The notes beneath the pieces were generated by a model, which made no database searches, was not told the DNA's origin, and saw only the letters and a program-made list of their open reading frames with translations. This document shows positions 18,134 through 26,815 of a stretch of 64,000 nt of DNA, piece by piece. Every line of letters begins with the position of its first letter. The first letter of the stretch is position 1. The DNA lies in assembly GCF_008634025.1 (NCBI RefSeq), contig NZ_PDCM01000001.1:4000501-4064500 (forward strand), given 5' to 3'. Source of the DNA: Streptomyces albofaciens JCM 4342 (lineage in GTDB: Bacteria; Actinomycetota; Actinomycetes; Streptomycetales; Streptomycetaceae). A program made the position numbers and the translations under genes.

Positions 18134-18490
18134 GTGCGCCACACTGAAGCAGTGCCGCCCACACTGCCCACACCAGACGATCCCGGCCGGCTCCCCGCCC
18201 CATGGTGGGTGCCCGACGGCGGCGCCCTGCACGGCCTGGAACGGGAACTCCACCGGGAACTGCCGCCGGACCACGCGCTGTACGGTGCCCGGGTCCGCGC
18301 GGCGGCACGCTGCGAAACCTGCGACGACGACCTGTTCCGCGTCACCGACCGATCATTCCGCTGGGCAGTGGTCCATCTGACCTGGAGCGGCCGCCAGGAA
18401 CAGCCCCCTTGGCCCCGGACGACACCACTGGCCGACCTCGAAGGTCCGCTCACCCACCACCTCCTTCACGACGACACCAGCGACTCCTGA
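18134..18490 (+). CDS. Hypothetical protein (about 119 aa)
   Basis: The frame from GTG 18134 (GGAAAG six bases upstream) or from a second GTG at 18152 encodes a small soluble protein with RCETCDDDLFRVTDRSFRWA and VVHLTWSGRQEQPPWP. The repeated Trp/Pro pattern and a single CxxC resemble short conserved actinobacterial proteins of unknown role, but I cannot name a family. It is isolated between the gene-poor stretch and the lamin-tail gene. Immunity-protein-like function is possible but unsupported. Confidence 0.6.
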   Translation: MRHTEAVPPTLPTPDDPGRLPAPWWVPDGGALHGLERELHRELPPDHALYGARVRAAARCETCDDDLFRVTDRSFRWAVVHLTWSGRQEQPPWPRTTPLADLEGPLTHHLLHDDTSDS

Positions 18491-18685
18491 TACTCCAGCG
18501 TGACCTCGCGGTGCCACGCAGGGCGCGCGTGTGGCGGCCACTGACCGGACCATCCGGCAGGGCGCACGGGGGAGTTCACCGTTCGGTTGTCGTTCACGTG
18601 CTGTCTGTGTGTCGGGAGGCGTTTCGTTCGGATCGCGTCGGGAGCGTCGTGGCGCCCCATCCGCCGCGACCTCTGGACGTATACC

Positions 18686-20122
18686 GTGACCGCATTACGT
18701 ACGCGCCGCCTGCCTCGTGCTCTCGCTCTCCTCCTCGCCGCCGGGACGGCACTGGCCGGTGCGCCGGCCGCCTCACCTGCCGACGCGGCCCCGGCCGGCG
18801 ACATCCGTATCAACGAGGTGGTGACCACCGGGGACGTCGAGGACTCGGTCGAGCTGTACAACAAGGGCACCGCGACGGTCGACATCTCGGGCTGGATCCT
18901 CAAGGACGGCAAGAACGGCAAGGGCGACAAGGACGGCTCGAAGTACAAGATCCCTTCCGGGACCGTGCTGGCCGCGGGTGCTTTCCGGGCCTTCGATGTC
19001 CATGACGCGTTCGGGCTGGGGTCGGACGACAGAGCCCGGCTGTACCTGCCGGACGGCAAGACCCTGGTCGACAGCTACTCCTGGGGCCGGCATTCCGGCC
19101 CGTCCTGGTCACGCTGCCCCGACGGCACCGGTGCCTTCAAGGCGGCCGAGGTGACCTTGGGCGCCGCGAACGACTGCGGTGGCGGCGGCACCACGCCCGT
19201 GGCATGGCCCGGCGGCAGCTCCGTGACGAACGCCGACGCCTCCCACGTGTTCGGGCAGGACCTCAGCGGCCTCCACCAGGACGGCGACATCATGTGGGGC
19301 GCCCAGAACAGCGGCAAGCTGTGGCGCCTGGTCCGTAACGGCTCCGGCGGCTGGACCCCCGACACCGGCGGCGGCTGGAGAACCGGCAAGACCCTGCGCT
19401 TCCCCGGCGGCTCCGGCCACCCCGACAGCGAGGGCGTCACCGCGACCGGCGACGGTGCCGCGGGCGGCGTCTTCGTCGCCAGCGAACGCAACGGTGACGC
19501 CTCCGGCACCAGCCGCCTGTCCGTCCTGAAGTACGACGTCTCCGGCGGCGCCGGTACCGGCTCCGCGCTGACCGCCGTCAAGGAGTGGAACCTCACCTCC
19601 GACCTGCCGTCCGTCGGCTCCAACCTCGGCTTCGAGGGTATCACCTGGGTGCCCGACACCTACCTGACCCAGGCCGCCTTCAAGGACGCCTCCACCGGCG
19701 CCGCTTACCACCCGGCCCGCTACGGCGCCCACAGCGGAGGCGTGTTCTTCGCCGGAGTCGAAGGCACCGGCATGATCTACGGTTACGTCTTGCAGGACTC
19801 CGGCGCCTTCACCCGCGTCGCGTCCATCAACACCGGTATGCGTGGCGTCATGGAACTCCAGTGGGAGTCCCGGGCCGCCCGACTGTGGGCCGTTTGTGAC
19901 GACACCTGTGACGGCCGGCACCGCACCTTGCAGGTCAACAAGGCCGGCGTCTTCACCACCACCGCCGTCTACAACCGCCCCACCGGCATGCCCAACTACA
20001 ACAACGAGGGCTTCGCCCTGGCAGGCGCCGACGAGTGCGTCGCCGGACGCAAGCCCGTCTACTGGTCCGACGACGCCAACGACGACGGCCACGCGCTGCG
20101 CAAGGGCACCATCACCTGCTGA
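18686..20122 (+). CDS. Secreted lamin-tail-domain protein with phytase-like propeller
   Basis: The 478-residue protein has a signal peptide (LPRALALLLAAGTALAGAPA) and a lamin tail domain (GDIRINEVVTTGDVEDSVEL ... DISGWILKD ... RARLYLPDGKTLVDSY, about residues 38-150). The C-terminal half contains HPDSEGVTATGD, NLGFEGITWVPD and GVMELQW, which looks like the esterase-like-activity-of-phytase or SdiA-regulated beta-propeller type. Lamin tail domains in bacteria occur on secreted hydrolases and nucleases. The start is GTG 18686, where the signal peptide begins. Its stop overlaps the convergent LysR gene by 11 bp. Confidence 0.8.
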   Translation: MTALRTRRLPRALALLLAAGTALAGAPAASPADAAPAGDIRINEVVTTGDVEDSVELYNKGTATVDISGWILKDGKNGKGDKDGSKYKIPSGTVLAAGAFRAFDVHDAFGLGSDDRARLYLPDGKTLVDSYSWGRHSGPSWSRCPDGTGAFKAAEVTLGAANDCGGGGTTPVAWPGGSSVTNADASHVFGQDLSGLHQDGDIMWGAQNSGKLWRLVRNGSGGWTPDTGGGWRTGKTLRFPGGSGHPDSEGVTATGDGAAGGVFVASERNGDASGTSRLSVLKYDVSGGAGTGSALTAVKEWNLTSDLPSVGSNLGFEGITWVPDTYLTQAAFKDASTGAAYHPARYGAHSGGVFFAGVEGTGMIYGYVLQDSGAFTRVASINTGMRGVMELQWESRAARLWAVCDDTCDGRHRTLQVNKAGVFTTTAVYNRPTGMPNYNNEGFALAGADECVAGRKPVYWSDDANDDGHALRKGTITC

Positions 20123-21062
20123 CCCCTGCCCCGCCCCGCGAGGACCGACGCACGGGCGGCTTCGGAAGGGCTGCGCGCAGGCGGTCGAGGAGTGCCCGGG
20201 CCGCGGGACTGGAGGGGCCGGTGGCCTGCCAGGCGAGCGCGATGCGGCCACGCATTTCGGGACGGACGATGCGCATGGTCCGGAGGCGCCCGTCGAGGGG
20301 CGATTCGTCCTCGCCGGCCGGCAGTACGGCAATGCCCAGGCCCCGCGCGGCGAGTTGCACGAGCACGTGCGGGGCGGCCGCCTCGAAGGTGACGCGGGGC
20401 CGGAATCCCGCCTGCGAGCAGCCGCGTTCGAGTGCCGCGCGCACTCCGGTGCCGTGCGGCAGGCAGATCAGCGGCCTGTCGCGCAGACCGGCAAGCGGGA
20501 TGCACGTGCCGTGCGTACGGTCGGCAAGCGGAACTCCGGGCGCGGCGACAGCGACCAGCGGGACGTCGATCACCATCTGGAAGGCCATTCCGGGCGGTGG
20601 CGCTTCCTCCGCCGTCCCGAGGACGGCGATGTCCAGCTCACCGGCCAGGACTGCGGCCTGCATCCGCTCCGTCGTGTCCTCGGTGAGCGTCAACTCGACC
20701 GAGGGGTGGGCGTCGTGGAAGTCCGCGAGCACAGCGGGGATGTCGAAGACGTGGCCGGTGGCGCCGGAGACCAGCCCGAGCGTGACCCGGCCACGCAGCA
20801 GGCCCGTGTACGCGTCCACCGTCTCCCGCACCGCCTCCGCCGCGGCCAGTGCGGCGCGGGCGTGCGGCAGGACCGCCCGGCCCACCTCGGTCGGCGTCAC
20901 CGACCGGCCGGAGCGGTCGAGCAGCGGCTGTCCCAGCTCGTTCTCCAACTGGCGGATCTGGGCGCTCAAGCCGGGCTGCGCCAGGTGCAGCCTGGCCGCG
21001 GCGCGGGTGAAGCCGCCCTCCTCGACCACGGAGACGAAGTAGCGCAGCTGACGCAGTTCCAT
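20112..21062 (-). CDS. LysR family transcriptional regulator
   Basis: The 316-residue protein starts MELRQLRYFVSVVEEGGFTR, a classic LysR N-terminus with the helix-turn-helix AAARLHLAQPGLSAQIRQLE, followed by a normal effector domain. The ATG at 21062 is directly at the homology start. It is divergent from, and only 71 bp away from, the isomerase-like gene at 21134, which is therefore its most likely target. The intergenic dyad at 21065-21100 fits autoregulation plus activation. Confidence 0.88.
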   Translation of the reverse strand: MELRQLRYFVSVVEEGGFTRAAARLHLAQPGLSAQIRQLENELGQPLLDRSGRSVTPTEVGRAVLPHARAALAAAEAVRETVDAYTGLLRGRVTLGLVSGATGHVFDIPAVLADFHDAHPSVELTLTEDTTERMQAAVLAGELDIAVLGTAEEAPPPGMAFQMVIDVPLVAVAAPGVPLADRTHGTCIPLAGLRDRPLICLPHGTGVRAALERGCSQAGFRPRVTFEAAAPHVLVQLAARGLGIAVLPAGEDESPLDGRLRTMRIVRPEMRGRIALAWQATGPSSPAARALLDRLRAALPKPPVRRSSRGGAGVSR

Positions 21063-21064
21063 AA

Positions 21065-21100
21065 CCAATGGTTCTAGGTGCCAGCAGAACCATCTATTGG
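21065..21100. promoter_or_regulatory. LysR-type operator dyad
   Basis: CCAATGGTTCT (21065-21075) is mirrored by AGAACCAT-CT-ATTGG (21086-21100), with two extra bases in the right arm and a 10 bp centre. The inner TGGTTCT/AGAACCA arms are perfect. It fills most of the space between the divergent LysR and isomerase-like genes. Confidence 0.6.
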
Positions 21101-21133
21101 AGATATGACTCAGTCGGCGGCAGGCTTGATCAC

Positions 21134-21790
21134 ATGGCGAAAGCGACAACGCACAAGGTGAAGAAGGCCGAGGTCAGAGCCGCGATTTCGGCGGAACGCC
21201 GAGAACTCGCCGACCTGCTGGACACTCTGCGGGTCGACCAGTGGGACGGGCCGAGCCTCTGTGCGGGGTGGCGGGTTCGTGAAGTGGCGGCACACATGTC
21301 GATGGGGTTCCGGCTCTCCTTGCCCTCGGTGCTCGGCGAGTTGGCCAAGGCGCGCGGGAACCTCCACCGGATGACCGACCGGGTCGCGCGCAAGGACGCG
21401 GCCGCCCACTCCACCACCGCACTCGCCGCCTTCCTGCGCGACAACGCCGACCACCCCTGGACTCCACCGGTCGGCGGGCTCGCGGCGGCGCTCGGTCACG
21501 ACGTGGTGCACGGGCTGGACATCACCGTCGCGCTCGGTCTCGACCGGCGTGTCCCCGAGGACCGGCTGCGCATCTTGCTCGACGAGATCCGGCCCAGCAG
21601 CCTGAAGTTCTTCGGTGCCGACCTCGACGGGGTGCGGCTGTGCGCCGAGGACCTCGACTGGTCGTACGGCTCGGGCTCGCCGCTGTACGGCTCCGCCCAG
21701 GACCTTCTGCTGCTGGCATACGGCCGCAGAATTCCAGGCGATCGGCTACGAGGAGAGCCGAGCAGCCGCTTCACGCGGCCGGGCGGCTGA
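21134..21790 (+). CDS. Maleylpyruvate isomerase / TIGR03083 family protein
   Basis: The 218-residue protein has the DinB-like four-helix start with ERRELADLLDTL and WDGPSLCAGWRVREVAAHM, the actinobacterial TIGR03083 pattern whose His residues bind a metal. Family members include mycothiol-dependent maleylpyruvate isomerase; most are uncharacterised mycothiol- or metal-dependent enzymes. The ATG at 21134 begins the domain. Its position next to a divergent LysR gene suggests an inducible metabolic or detoxification role. Confidence 0.75.
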   Translation: MAKATTHKVKKAEVRAAISAERRELADLLDTLRVDQWDGPSLCAGWRVREVAAHMSMGFRLSLPSVLGELAKARGNLHRMTDRVARKDAAAHSTTALAAFLRDNADHPWTPPVGGLAAALGHDVVHGLDITVALGLDRRVPEDRLRILLDEIRPSSLKFFGADLDGVRLCAEDLDWSYGSGSPLYGSAQDLLLLAYGRRIPGDRLRGEPSSRFTRPGG

Positions 21791-22090
21791 GCAGGAACCG
21801 TGCGTACCGGTTTCGCTTGACCGTGTCCTCCACTATCCACCGGCCCACCGGCCCACCAACCCACCGGTCCGCCACCCCACCACCCCCAATCCATCAACCC
21901 AGCGATCCACCGATCCACCGACCCACCCAGCGGCTCCGCCCAATAGTCCGGGGCCGCCGGGGCGTTCGCGGCCCCAGGGCCTTGTGCGTACCCGGTGCTG
22001 CCACGACTCTGGTGCGGTGGCTCGCCTTTCCGGGCACGGTCCGGAGCGCGGCGCTGGGCCGTGCTCATCGAAGGAGAGGACGGTTCGCTC
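21791..22090. other. 300 bp spacer with degenerate CCACCGRYC repeats
   Basis: Between about 21836 and 21940 the plus strand consists of many imperfect 8-9 bp units such as CCACCGGCC, CCACCGATC and CCACCGACC. The rest is unremarkable and must contain the promoter of the gene at 22091. No reading frame in it has a recognisable product. Confidence 0.6.
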
Positions 22091-23974
22091 GTGTCGTCAC
22101 CGAACGGTTGCTACGCCGGCCCGTCGTTCCTCGCGGTGGCCAATCCCGGGTTCGAGCAGGGCGAGCAGGGGTGGGTGTGGGACGACGGCACCGGCGTCGA
22201 CACCGGCCATCCGCACACCGGGCGGTGCAACGCGTACCTCGATGCCGGGCGGGAGCGGCAGGTGCGGCAGGTGGTGACCGCGGCCGGGCAGGGCACGTAC
22301 GACGTGTCCGCGTGGATCGCCGCGGGCGGACCGCGCGGCGTGTTCCAGGTACGGGTCAACGGCACGCCGGCCGGCGAGGCCGCCGTCGCGGACCGTGCCT
22401 TCTACTCCCGGCACACCGTCTCGCGAGTCGCCCTGAGGAAGGGGGACCGGATGGAGATCGTGTTCGCGTCCGGCGGTGCCTGGGTCCATGTCGACGACGT
22501 CATGCCGTCCCCCGCGTCGCCGGCCGATCCGCGGGTCTCGTCCTCGGACCCGGTGCTGGTGGAACTGTTCGCGTGGGCCAAGCGCAAGGCCAACAGCTGG
22601 GTTCACCTGGCCGGTACGGTCGGGCCTCTGAACGTGGACGAAAGGCAGCCCAGCGGCTCCGGCACCGCCGCCTACGCTCCCTCGTACTGGGCCGGATACG
22701 CCCACCGGAGCGGCTATTACGCGCGCGATACCGCCCATCAGGTCGTCGGAGCCCAGATTCTGGGGCTCAACGAAGAGAACAAGACCATGCTGGGCTCGTT
22801 CGCTGTTTCGGCGGTCGCCGCCCATGCGTACTACCCCGTGTGGGCGTACAACTTCGACGCCCGAACCTATCTGAGCATCGATTACCACAGTGCCGACTCG
22901 TTCGTGCGCGAGGTGCCCGCGCCCTTCGAACTGGTGGAGAAGACGGAACAGGCCTACCGGTGGAGCGGCGACGCCTTCTACATCGACGGCACCATGTGGG
23001 ATTTCTGCCGTCACACCGTCACGGAATTCGTCGAAAAGCACGACCGGCTCAAACCCAATGGCGTCGCCGAGGGCACGGGGCGGGGAATCTTCCAAGGGGT
23101 GGCCAGCTACAACGAGGGCAGTGGCGAGCAACTGGTCGAGGCCGGCGACGCGTTCGCCTCCCAGTACCGGGCCTATCTGGCCGCCTCCGCCCTCGCGGCG
23201 GCCCGGGGCGAGGACGGCCAAGCGGCCCGGTACGCCGGCCGGGCCGCGGAACTGCGCAGATATTTCCATCACGGCTGGGTCGCGAACCAGGGTGCCGCGA
23301 TGACCCGCGCCTATGACCTCTCCGGTGCCCCGCTGTCCGGCTGGGGCAGGGAGAACAGCTGGTTCATGCCGATGAAACGTCTCCTGCTGCCCGGGCCGCG
23401 CAATGACGCATACCTCGACTACATCGATGAAATGGCCGGGGGAGCGGGGAAACCGGTGAACATCGAGGCGATCACGTACCTGCCGGACACCTTCTTCGCC
23501 AACGACCGTGACCAGCAGGCGTGGAAGTGGATGCGCTATGTCCACGACCACCGCGACGACCGCCACCCCGTCGCCGCCCAGGGCATCAACGGCGATTATC
23601 CGGAGGTGGCGTTCACCCTCGTCTCACAGACCGTCGAAGGGCTGATGGGATTCCGCCCGGACGCACCGCGTGCCCGGGTGACGACCCGTTCCCACCTGCC
23701 CCGCGGAATCGACTGGGTGCGGGCGGACCACATCCCCGTCGGCGACGGCTTCTTCGACCTGCGGCACGACGGCACCCACCGGTCCCGGCTCACCAACGGC
23801 ACCTCGAAGGCTTACGTGTGGCAGGCCCGGTTCCCCGGCGACCACCGTGCCGTCCGGACCGACGGCAGGCCGTACGAGTGCGAGCGGAAGACCCTTCACG
23901 GACACGTCCACACCTGTGTGAACGTACGGGTGCCACCGGGCGGGACCGCGACCGTCGAAGTCGACCGCGCATGA
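22091..23974 (+). CDS. Putative (alpha/alpha)6-barrel glycosidase with N-terminal beta-sandwich
   Basis: The 627-residue protein begins with a carbohydrate-binding-like beta-sandwich (ANPGFEQGEQGWVWDDGTG ... VHVDDVMPSP, about 10-140). A long helical domain follows, rich in aromatic and acidic residues (PSYWAGYAHRSGYY, YIDGTMWDFCRHT, GYDLSG-like AYDLSGAPLSGWGRENSW), typical of six-hairpin glycosidases. A small beta domain closes the protein. I cannot assign a GH family or catalytic acids with certainty. No signal peptide is visible, so it would act inside the cell. I chose GTG 22091, 10 bases after AAGGAGAGGA; in-frame GTG 22061 is an alternative. Confidence 0.6.
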   Translation: MSSPNGCYAGPSFLAVANPGFEQGEQGWVWDDGTGVDTGHPHTGRCNAYLDAGRERQVRQVVTAAGQGTYDVSAWIAAGGPRGVFQVRVNGTPAGEAAVADRAFYSRHTVSRVALRKGDRMEIVFASGGAWVHVDDVMPSPASPADPRVSSSDPVLVELFAWAKRKANSWVHLAGTVGPLNVDERQPSGSGTAAYAPSYWAGYAHRSGYYARDTAHQVVGAQILGLNEENKTMLGSFAVSAVAAHAYYPVWAYNFDARTYLSIDYHSADSFVREVPAPFELVEKTEQAYRWSGDAFYIDGTMWDFCRHTVTEFVEKHDRLKPNGVAEGTGRGIFQGVASYNEGSGEQLVEAGDAFASQYRAYLAASALAAARGEDGQAARYAGRAAELRRYFHHGWVANQGAAMTRAYDLSGAPLSGWGRENSWFMPMKRLLLPGPRNDAYLDYIDEMAGGAGKPVNIEAITYLPDTFFANDRDQQAWKWMRYVHDHRDDRHPVAAQGINGDYPEVAFTLVSQTVEGLMGFRPDAPRARVTTRSHLPRGIDWVRADHIPVGDGFFDLRHDGTHRSRLTNGTSKAYVWQARFPGDHRAVRTDGRPYECERKTLHGHVHTCVNVRVPPGGTATVEVDRA

Positions 23975-23992
23975 CCGGTTCCCGCCCGGTGG

Positions 23993-24009
23993 CCCCGTAC
24001 CGTACGGGG
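23993..24009 (+). terminator. Short hairpin after the glycosidase-like gene
   Basis: CCCCGTAC (23993-24000) and GTACGGGG (24002-24009) can pair into a compact stem 19 bp after the stop codon, between convergent genes. Confidence 0.45.
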
Positions 24010-24063
24010 GCGTTGCCGCCTCACCCGACGCAACCAGGCCCGCAGGCAGGCATATCGCCGGGA

Positions 24064-24681
24064 TCACTTGGGGCCTGCGCAACCTGCGAGGGTGCCCGCC
24101 CGGGGGACCACCGTCCCGGCGGACCGCCATAGGGCGCGTGCGAGACAGGCCAAGGTGGCCCCGACCACGATGTGCAGGGCGCTGGTGAGCGCGGAGTCGG
24201 GCAGGGCGGTGAGGAATGCGAAGAGCGGGAGCACGGTCGCGTACGCCCAGGACGGGAGCCGCGGATACACCCGGGCGCGGAGCATTGCCGCCCCGAACAG
24301 GGCGCAGCCGACGGCGAAGACGGCCGCGGAGCCGATGAGCGCGGGGACCGTGGGGCCCGTCAGGGCCTTCTCGACGACCGCGTCGTCGAAGTGGATCAGT
24401 ACCAGGTTCGAGGCGAACGCGGCGCCGCCGAACAGACCGAGGCCGATGAGGTTGACGACGTGGGCCGTCTCCCCGAAGTGGCCCGTGACCGCGCTCTGGC
24501 GCCGGTGCAGCGCGGTCAGCAGCGGCAGCGAGAACGCGGGGGACAGGGCGAGGAAGAAGCTGGTGGCCGTGGTCTCCCCGGTGAAGATCTCGACCAGTGC
24601 GGGCAGGGCGATGAGCAGGCCGGCCAGCGTACCGGCCAGCGCGCCGATGCGGGCGGCCCGGTCGGACAAGGTTGTCGGCAT
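24064..24681 (-). CDS. Multi-spanning membrane protein of unknown function (205 aa)
   Basis: Hydrophobicity gives five to six membrane segments (for example LAGTLAGLLIALPALVEIF, FFLALSPAFSLPLLTAL, VVNLIGLGLFGGAAFASNLVL and ATVLPLFAFLTALP). No known motif is visible. The ATG at 24681 opens the frame directly. It is divergent from the two-component system at 24998, and the phased repeats between them suggest it may belong to that regulon. Confidence 0.7.
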   Translation of the reverse strand: MPTTLSDRAARIGALAGTLAGLLIALPALVEIFTGETTATSFFLALSPAFSLPLLTALHRRQSAVTGHFGETAHVVNLIGLGLFGGAAFASNLVLIHFDDAVVEKALTGPTVPALIGSAAVFAVGCALFGAAMLRARVYPRLPSWAYATVLPLFAFLTALPDSALTSALHIVVGATLACLARALWRSAGTVVPRAGTLAGCAGPK

Positions 24682-24793
24682 GGTCGCTCCTATGGGTCGA
24701 AGGGCGATCCCGGCCTGGGACTTCGCGGCCGGGGCTGGGAACGTTAAGGAGCCGCCGGCCGCTTGCGGCAGGTGCGGAACGGCGAGACTCGCT

Positions 24794-24892
24794 GCCGGAA
24801 GGCATCTGTTCGCCGCTGCCGGAAGTCATCCGCCCCGCCGCCGGAAGGCATCTGTCCTCCGCCGGAAGTCATCGTCCCGCCGCCGGATGGCT
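24794..24892. repeat. Phased array of 13 bp direct repeats upstream of a two-component system
   Basis: GCCGGAAGGCATC (24794-24806 and 24840-24852) alternates with GCCGGAAGTCATC (24818-24830 and 24861-24873). A weaker fifth copy, GCCGGATGGC, starts at 24882. Start-to-start distances are 24, 22, 21 and 21 bp, close to two helical turns, so bound proteins would sit on one DNA face. The array is in the divergent promoter region. Confidence 0.7.
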
Positions 24893-24997
24893 GGACGGCA
24901 TGTGCCGCTCGGTCACACCTGCCCGCGCCCGCCCCGCGCCCTCGCCCTTCGGCGGCTGCCCGCCTAGCCTGGACGGCACGCAAGAGGGGGTGGGCGC

Positions 24998-26146
24998 ATG
25001 GCGGCGTACATTCCCGTGCCGTGGGTGTCGCCTCTGCTGTACGCCGCGGTGCTGGTCGGCGGCCTCTACTACGCGTTGGCCGGTCTCGCTCCCGGCCCCG
25101 GCCCGTCGCTGCCGCGCACGGCGGGGTTCGCCGCGGGGCTGGTTGCGCTGATGGCGCTGGAGGCCGTGGAGCGCCGTGGGATCTCCGTCCGGGCGTGCCT
25201 GCCGCTGCTGGCGCGGGGCGGCCTGATCGCGGTCGTGGCCGCCCTCGACGCCTCGGGGCTGGCCCAGGTCCTGTTCGTACTCCTGCCGTTCACCGCCTAC
25301 TTCGCTTACGGACGCTGTGCCGCGCTCGCACTGGCGGCGCTGTGCGTGGTCGGACTGCTCGCCGGATATGTGGTGACCGCGCCCGGCTGGCACCGCGATG
25401 TGGAGCGTGTGTCGGACCTGCTGATGCTCTGCGTGGGCCTGATCCTCGCGCTCTCCATGGCGGCCGTCGCCATCGGTGAACAGCGGTCACGGCGCGCCCT
25501 GGAGCAGTACGCCGCGCAGGTCGCGGAACTGTCCGCCGCGGCCGAACGCAACCGCCTCGCGCGGGACATCCACGACAGCCTCGGGCACCACCTGACCGCC
25601 GTGTCCGTACAGTTGGAGATCGCCTCCGAGTTCCGGGCCCTGGAACCCGGCTCCGCCCAGCGCGCGGTCGATGAGGCACGGCTGTCGGTCAAGCGCGCGC
25701 TGGGCGACGTACGACAGTCCGTACGGGCGTTGCGTGGCGAGGAGACACGCGGGTCGCTCACGGCGATCGAGGGCCTGGCCCGTGACGACGAGGCCGGGCC
25801 CCGGGTCACCGTGCAGGTGGACGGCTCCGAGGACGGCTACGGACCGGCGCAGCTGACCGCGCTCTACCGGGCCGCGCAGGAAGGTGTGACCAATGCGCGC
25901 CGCCACGCGCGGGCCTCGCGGGTGACGGTGGCGGTCGACCTGACGGAACACGTGGCATGCCTGGTGGTCGCCGACGACGGCCGCGGCTTCACCCCGGGCG
26001 GGACCGCCACCGGGTTCGGGCTGCTCGGGATGCGGGAGCGGGTGCACCTGGTGGGCGGGAGTGTGCACATCGACAGCGGTCCGGGCGCGGGGACCCGGCT
26101 GACGGTGACGGTGCCGCGCGGCCACCGCGGGAAAGGCGCGAGATGA
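24998..26146 (+). CDS. Two-component sensor histidine kinase (NarL/HisKA_3 type)
   Basis: The 382-residue protein has about five N-terminal membrane segments up to residue 160 and almost no extracellular domain. The dimerisation/phosphoacceptor box RLARDIHDSLGHHLTAV has His192. The HATPase_c domain shows EGVTNARRHARA and DDGRGFTPGG ... GFGLLGMRERV. Kinases of this short-loop type usually sense signals within or at the membrane. A GAGGGGG precedes the ATG. The stop overlaps the response regulator start (ATGA), so the two are translationally coupled. Confidence 0.92.
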   Translation: MAAYIPVPWVSPLLYAAVLVGGLYYALAGLAPGPGPSLPRTAGFAAGLVALMALEAVERRGISVRACLPLLARGGLIAVVAALDASGLAQVLFVLLPFTAYFAYGRCAALALAALCVVGLLAGYVVTAPGWHRDVERVSDLLMLCVGLILALSMAAVAIGEQRSRRALEQYAAQVAELSAAAERNRLARDIHDSLGHHLTAVSVQLEIASEFRALEPGSAQRAVDEARLSVKRALGDVRQSVRALRGEETRGSLTAIEGLARDDEAGPRVTVQVDGSEDGYGPAQLTALYRAAQEGVTNARRHARASRVTVAVDLTEHVACLVVADDGRGFTPGGTATGFGLLGMRERVHLVGGSVHIDSGPGAGTRLTVTVPRGHRGKGAR

Positions 26147-26793
26147 GCGAGGGGGCGGCACCGGTCCGCGTACTGGTCGTGGACGACCAGCGGCTCATCC
26201 GGGACGGCATCGCGTCGCTGCTGTCCATCCGGCCGGGCATCACGGTCGTCGGCACGGCCGAGGACGGTCGCGAAGCCGTCGCGAAGGTGCTCGAACTGTG
26301 CCCCGATGTCGTGCTGATGGATGTCCGGATGCCGGGGATGGACGGTGTCGAGGCGGTCGCCGTGCTGCGCGGGGAGGCGCCGGAGTGCCGGGTGGTGATG
26401 CTGACGACGTTCGACGACGAGGAGTACGTCGTCCAGGCGCTGCGCGCGGGCGCCTTCGGCTATCTGCTCAAGGACCTGCCGGCCGATGATCTCGCCCACG
26501 CGGTCCGGCTCGCGCACGCGGGCGTCACCCAGCTCGACGCCTCCGTGACCCGCCACCTGGCCGCCTGCCTGCCCGCGCCGTGCCCCGGAGCAGGGCCGCC
26601 CGTCCCCCTGAGCCCGCGCGAGATCGACATTCTGCGGCTCGTGGCGCAGGGCAGGACCAACCGGGAGATCGCCGCGCAGCTCTACCTCAGCGAGGGCACC
26701 GTGAAGAACAACGTCTCCCGCATCCTCGGCCGCCTGGCCCTGCGCGACCGCACTCAGGCCGCCCTGCGCGCCCGGGAACTGGGCCTGCTGTGA
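26143..26793 (+). CDS. LuxR/NarL family response regulator
   Basis: The 216-residue protein has a receiver domain with VLVVDDQRLIRDG, phosphoacceptor Asp60 in VVLMDVRMPG, and Lys in FGYLLKDLP. The C-terminal LuxR helix-turn-helix is SPREIDILRLVAQGRTNREI ... SEGTVKNNVSRIL. The ATG at 26143 overlaps the kinase stop by four bases. It is the cognate partner of the kinase. The phased repeats at 24794-24892 are a natural candidate for its binding sites. Confidence 0.92.
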   Translation: MSEGAAPVRVLVVDDQRLIRDGIASLLSIRPGITVVGTAEDGREAVAKVLELCPDVVLMDVRMPGMDGVEAVAVLRGEAPECRVVMLTTFDDEEYVVQALRAGAFGYLLKDLPADDLAHAVRLAHAGVTQLDASVTRHLAACLPAPCPGAGPPVPLSPREIDILRLVAQGRTNREIAAQLYLSEGTVKNNVSRILGRLALRDRTQAALRARELGLL

Positions 26794-26815
26794 GCGATAG
26801 CCCGACGCGGCCGGC

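Noticed and set aside
24794..24892. CRISPR-like array
   Set aside because: The repeats are 13 bp with 8-11 bp spacers, far too short for CRISPR, and no cas genes are present.
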